Of a DNA stretch of 64,000 bases, positions 61,945 to 64,000 are shown piece by piece (position 1 is the first letter of the stretch; every line of letters starts with the position of its first letter). Source of the stretch: Elusimicrobiota bacterium. GTDB taxonomy: Bacteria; Elusimicrobiota; Endomicrobiia; Endomicrobiales; Endomicrobiaceae. Position numbers and translations under genes: made by a program. A model generated the notes under the pieces. It was not told the DNA's origin. It did not search any database and saw only the letters and a program-made list of their open reading frames with translations. The stretch lies in NCBI GenBank assembly GCA_017528425.1, contig JAFXOV010000049.1, positions 1 through 64,000 of the forward strand. Direction: 5' to 3'.

Positions 61945-63723
61945 GTGTTAAAATTTTTAAAATCAAACTTATTTTTCTTTTTACTGTTAACGACAGTGGT
62001 TTTTTCGTTGTACGGCAAAAGTATAAATTTTAAATTTACTAATCATGATGATGTTTCTTTGATAACAAATAACATAAATTATTTGTCTCAATGGAAAAAT
62101 ATACCATCGTTATTTACTACATCCGCTTATGTATCAAAAAGTTACTTTTATTACAGACCGCTTTTAACATTAACTTTTTCAATAGAAGCTATCTTCTTCT
62201 ATGATAATACAAAAATCTATTTTTTTACAAACATAATACTGTTTGTTTTAGCATTATATTTGATGTATGTTTTTTTATCGAAACTGAATACAAATAAAAC
62301 AGTACTGAAATTGTTGATGATACTGGTTTGCGTTCATCCCATATTGTCATCGAGTGTTGTTTGGGTTCCTGCCAGAAACGATACGTTACTTGCGATATTT
62401 GTGTTTTCATCTTTCATCTTTTTTATTAAATATTTGGAAAACAATTCAATAAAAAATTTAATCCTTTACATTTTGTTTTTTGCAATGTCTTTACTCACAA
62501 AAGAATCCGCGATATTTGTTATGTTCTTATATGTGTTATTTGTATATTGTTTTGATTATAAGTTAAGCAAAAAAGAAATTTTAAAGAATATTGTTGTCTT
62601 TTTTTGTGTGTTTATAATTTATTTTTATTTAAGATCGATTTCCGTTCGTACGGTTAGCATGAATGAACATATAATCTATTTTAAAGACTATTTTTATAAC
62701 GTAATTTACGGATATGCTTATTTTGTTTATAAGGTTTTTAACTTTTTTAATATTCCTATAATGGTTGACGGTCATAATATAAATAAAAATTTACATTTTA
62801 TATCTTATATTCTTTCATTTTCGGTATTATATTTTATGTATCGAAAAAAAATAATTTCTTTCAAAGTTTTGCTCTTTTCTTTAGTTTGGTTTTTGGTATG
62901 GTTGTTTCCTACATTTTTGTTTTTGAAAAGTCGTTACTTAATGTTGTTCCACAGAATTTTAATACCGATATTTGCAATAATTTTAGTGTCATGCAGATTA
63001 TTGGAAACATTATATTTTAAATACAGAAAAACATTTATGGCAGTGTATGTTCTTTTGTTCGGAGTTCTGTTTTTCAATTCATCTTTACAAGCAAATAAAT
63101 ATTCCACTCCGGAACTGTATATTGAACATTCCAAAAAATATGCATGGAATAGTCCTGTCATTCAAAATATTGTGTTACAGGAGTATATGTATAAAAAAGA
63201 TTATGATAAGGCATTGGAAATAGCAAAACAGCTTATAGAAAAATATTCGGAAGATATAGTGGGCAAACTAAGAATGGCTCAAGTGCTTCACATACAAGGG
63301 AAAAAAGAAGAAGCGGAAAAGATATATGTTGAACTTCTTGCTACGGCAAAAGGAGAAACACAATATATATGTTACAGAGAGTTAAGTAAAATATATTATG
63401 AACAAAACGAACTTGCTAAAGCTTTGTTTTACGGACAAAAAGCACATGATTTAAAGCCATACACTGTTGATATGTCCGAACATTTGGCAACAGTGTATGC
63501 ACAAGCCGGATATTGTAAGGAGGCAATAAATATTTTATTGGAATTGCTTTCTTTTGATAAGAAAAATGCTCTGTATCTATATAATTTAGGTCTGTTGTAT
63601 GAAGCAACAGGTAATATTGATAAAGCCATAGAGTATGCCCAAGCTGCTGTTCGGGAAATGCCTGATGAACAAGAATACAAGAACTATTTACAAAAAGTGA
63701 CAGATGAAAAAGATAATATTTAG
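61945..63723 (+). CDS. GT-C-fold membrane glycosyltransferase-like protein with TPR domain
   Basis: 592 residues from the GTG at 61945, with AGGAA 9 nt upstream. A longer frame back to 61804 is open but would translate element E and the triloop palindromes, so it is rejected. Residues about 5-385 hold about ten to eleven membrane helices; the first loop carries FTNHDDVSLITNN, the acidic motif typical of GT-C/PMT-TMTC enzymes. Residues about 405-590 contain four to five TPR units (DYDKALEIAKQLIEKY, ELAKALFYGQKAHDLKP, NIDKAIEYAQAAVREMP). It may glycosylate exported proteins or lipids using a lipid-linked donor; the substrate is unknown. It overlaps comEC by 20 bp. Confidence 0.8.
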   Translation: MLKFLKSNLFFFLLLTTVVFSLYGKSINFKFTNHDDVSLITNNINYLSQWKNIPSLFTTSAYVSKSYFYYRPLLTLTFSIEAIFFYDNTKIYFFTNIILFVLALYLMYVFLSKLNTNKTVLKLLMILVCVHPILSSSVVWVPARNDTLLAIFVFSSFIFFIKYLENNSIKNLILYILFFAMSLLTKESAIFVMFLYVLFVYCFDYKLSKKEILKNIVVFFCVFIIYFYLRSISVRTVSMNEHIIYFKDYFYNVIYGYAYFVYKVFNFFNIPIMVDGHNINKNLHFISYILSFSVLYFMYRKKIISFKVLLFSLVWFLVWLFPTFLFLKSRYLMLFHRILIPIFAIILVSCRLLETLYFKYRKTFMAVYVLLFGVLFFNSSLQANKYSTPELYIEHSKKYAWNSPVIQNIVLQEYMYKKDYDKALEIAKQLIEKYSEDIVGKLRMAQVLHIQGKKEEAEKIYVELLATAKGETQYICYRELSKIYYEQNELAKALFYGQKAHDLKPYTVDMSEHLATVYAQAGYCKEAINILLELLSFDKKNALYLYNLGLLYEATGNIDKAIEYAQAAVREMPDEQEYKNYLQKVTDEKDNI

Positions 63724-64000
63724 CCGACCGGTAATATCAGTTTTAGTTATCTATGCATTTATAATTATTATTTTAAATTATTACGGGGTGTTTTTACCCG
63801 AAAGAAACAGTTTTTTAATAAACAACATAAACAATCCCGTAACCGAACTTACCGGCAAAGTTATAACCGAACCTACACAAAAAGGCGAAAAACAACAATT
63901 TATATTGGAAGTTTTTGATTTAAACGGGCAAAAAATCAAAAAAGAAAAAACTTTTGTTTATGCTTCAACCGCGTACAACATAGAATACGGTGATATAATT
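63704..64000 (+). CDS. comEC: ComEC/Rec2 DNA-uptake protein, N-terminal part
   Basis: ATG at 63704 inside the end of the TPR gene; the frame is open to the window edge (99 codons). A first membrane helix (VISVLVIYAFIIIILNYYG at about 10-28) is followed by the DUF4131 OB-like domain start: FLPERNSF, then LTGKVITEPTQKGEKQQF and YGDII, as in ComEC just after the first helix. ComEC forms the inner-membrane channel for transforming DNA. Identification rests on this N-terminal pattern only, since the competence core is outside the window. Confidence 0.72.
   Translation, partial: MKKIIFSRPVISVLVIYAFIIIILNYYGVFLPERNSFLINNINNPVTELTGKVITEPTQKGEKQQFILEVFDLNGQKIKKEKTFVYASTAYNIEYGDII

Overview
The window is an AT-rich (roughly 70% A+T), gene-dense bacterial chromosome segment from a Gram-negative organism: it encodes lipid A/core LPS enzymes (LpxK, WaaA, GmhB, three family-9 heptosyltransferase-like proteins), a TonB-dependent receptor, Omp85-type and lipoprotein exports, and SurA/PpiD-like envelope folding factors. 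A type IV pilin-like protein, bactofilin, c-di-AMP enzymes, a GT-C/TPR membrane protein and this codon style together suggest Elusimicrobiota (Endomicrobium-like), but that assignment is inference from style, not a marker-gene result. There is one tRNA (Asn), no rRNA, no transposase, no phage genes and no CRISPR array.

Layout. 1-7200: cobalamin uptake (end of a substrate-binding protein, permease, ATPase, a cobalamin riboswitch, TonB receptor), interrupted by two RCC1-type seven-repeat lipoproteins. 7200-14820: pilin-like gene on the minus strand, then aspS, a PgpH-like c-di-AMP phosphodiesterase, ybeY, two CNNM/CorC proteins and recO. 14890-21840: TPR/HEAT lipoprotein, LOG hydrolase, SpoU methyltransferase, CDF exporter, Omp85-like barrel, YhcH-family protein and a third RCC1 protein. 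21900-25560 (minus): NfnAB/SudAB-type flavoprotein pair, GDSL esterase, amidohydrolase. 25560-27600: excisionase-like HTH protein, histone-H1-like protein, tRNA-Asn, cutA, maf. 27600-29610 (minus): M23 peptidase, bactofilin, SurA-N protein. 29700-36940: an LPS/glycan operon. 37160-49340: tsaC, glyA, rlmI-like, hpt, ftsH, folE, folP, cdaA with a 38-codon CdaR-like micro-ORF, glgP, HAD phosphatase. 49480-52075 (minus): DUF1653, heptosyltransferase, waaA. 52236-57900: thiE-thiC-thrB-lysC-cimA from one clear promoter. 57900-64000: DnaQ-like exonuclease, glyQ, glyS, GT-C/TPR protein, start of comEC.

The main unexplained signal is in the intergenic DNA. Five spacers (about 11281-11405, 36961-37077, 43775-43890, 59497-59602, 61773-61889) hold the same nested-palindrome element: an outer stem, a conserved linker, a middle stem whose sequence differs in every copy while remaining paired (12-13 bp in four copies), and an apical segment with paired GTAC-type boxes. 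Compensatory differences between copies suggest that structure is conserved. Other points of interest are the exact seven-fold 38-residue repeats in all three RCC1 proteins, a nonapeptide ORF directly behind the cobalamin riboswitch, a 38-residue CdaR-like membrane peptide coupled to cdaA, a duplicated-domain H1-like protein, and a YbeY with Asp at the third zinc-ligand position.
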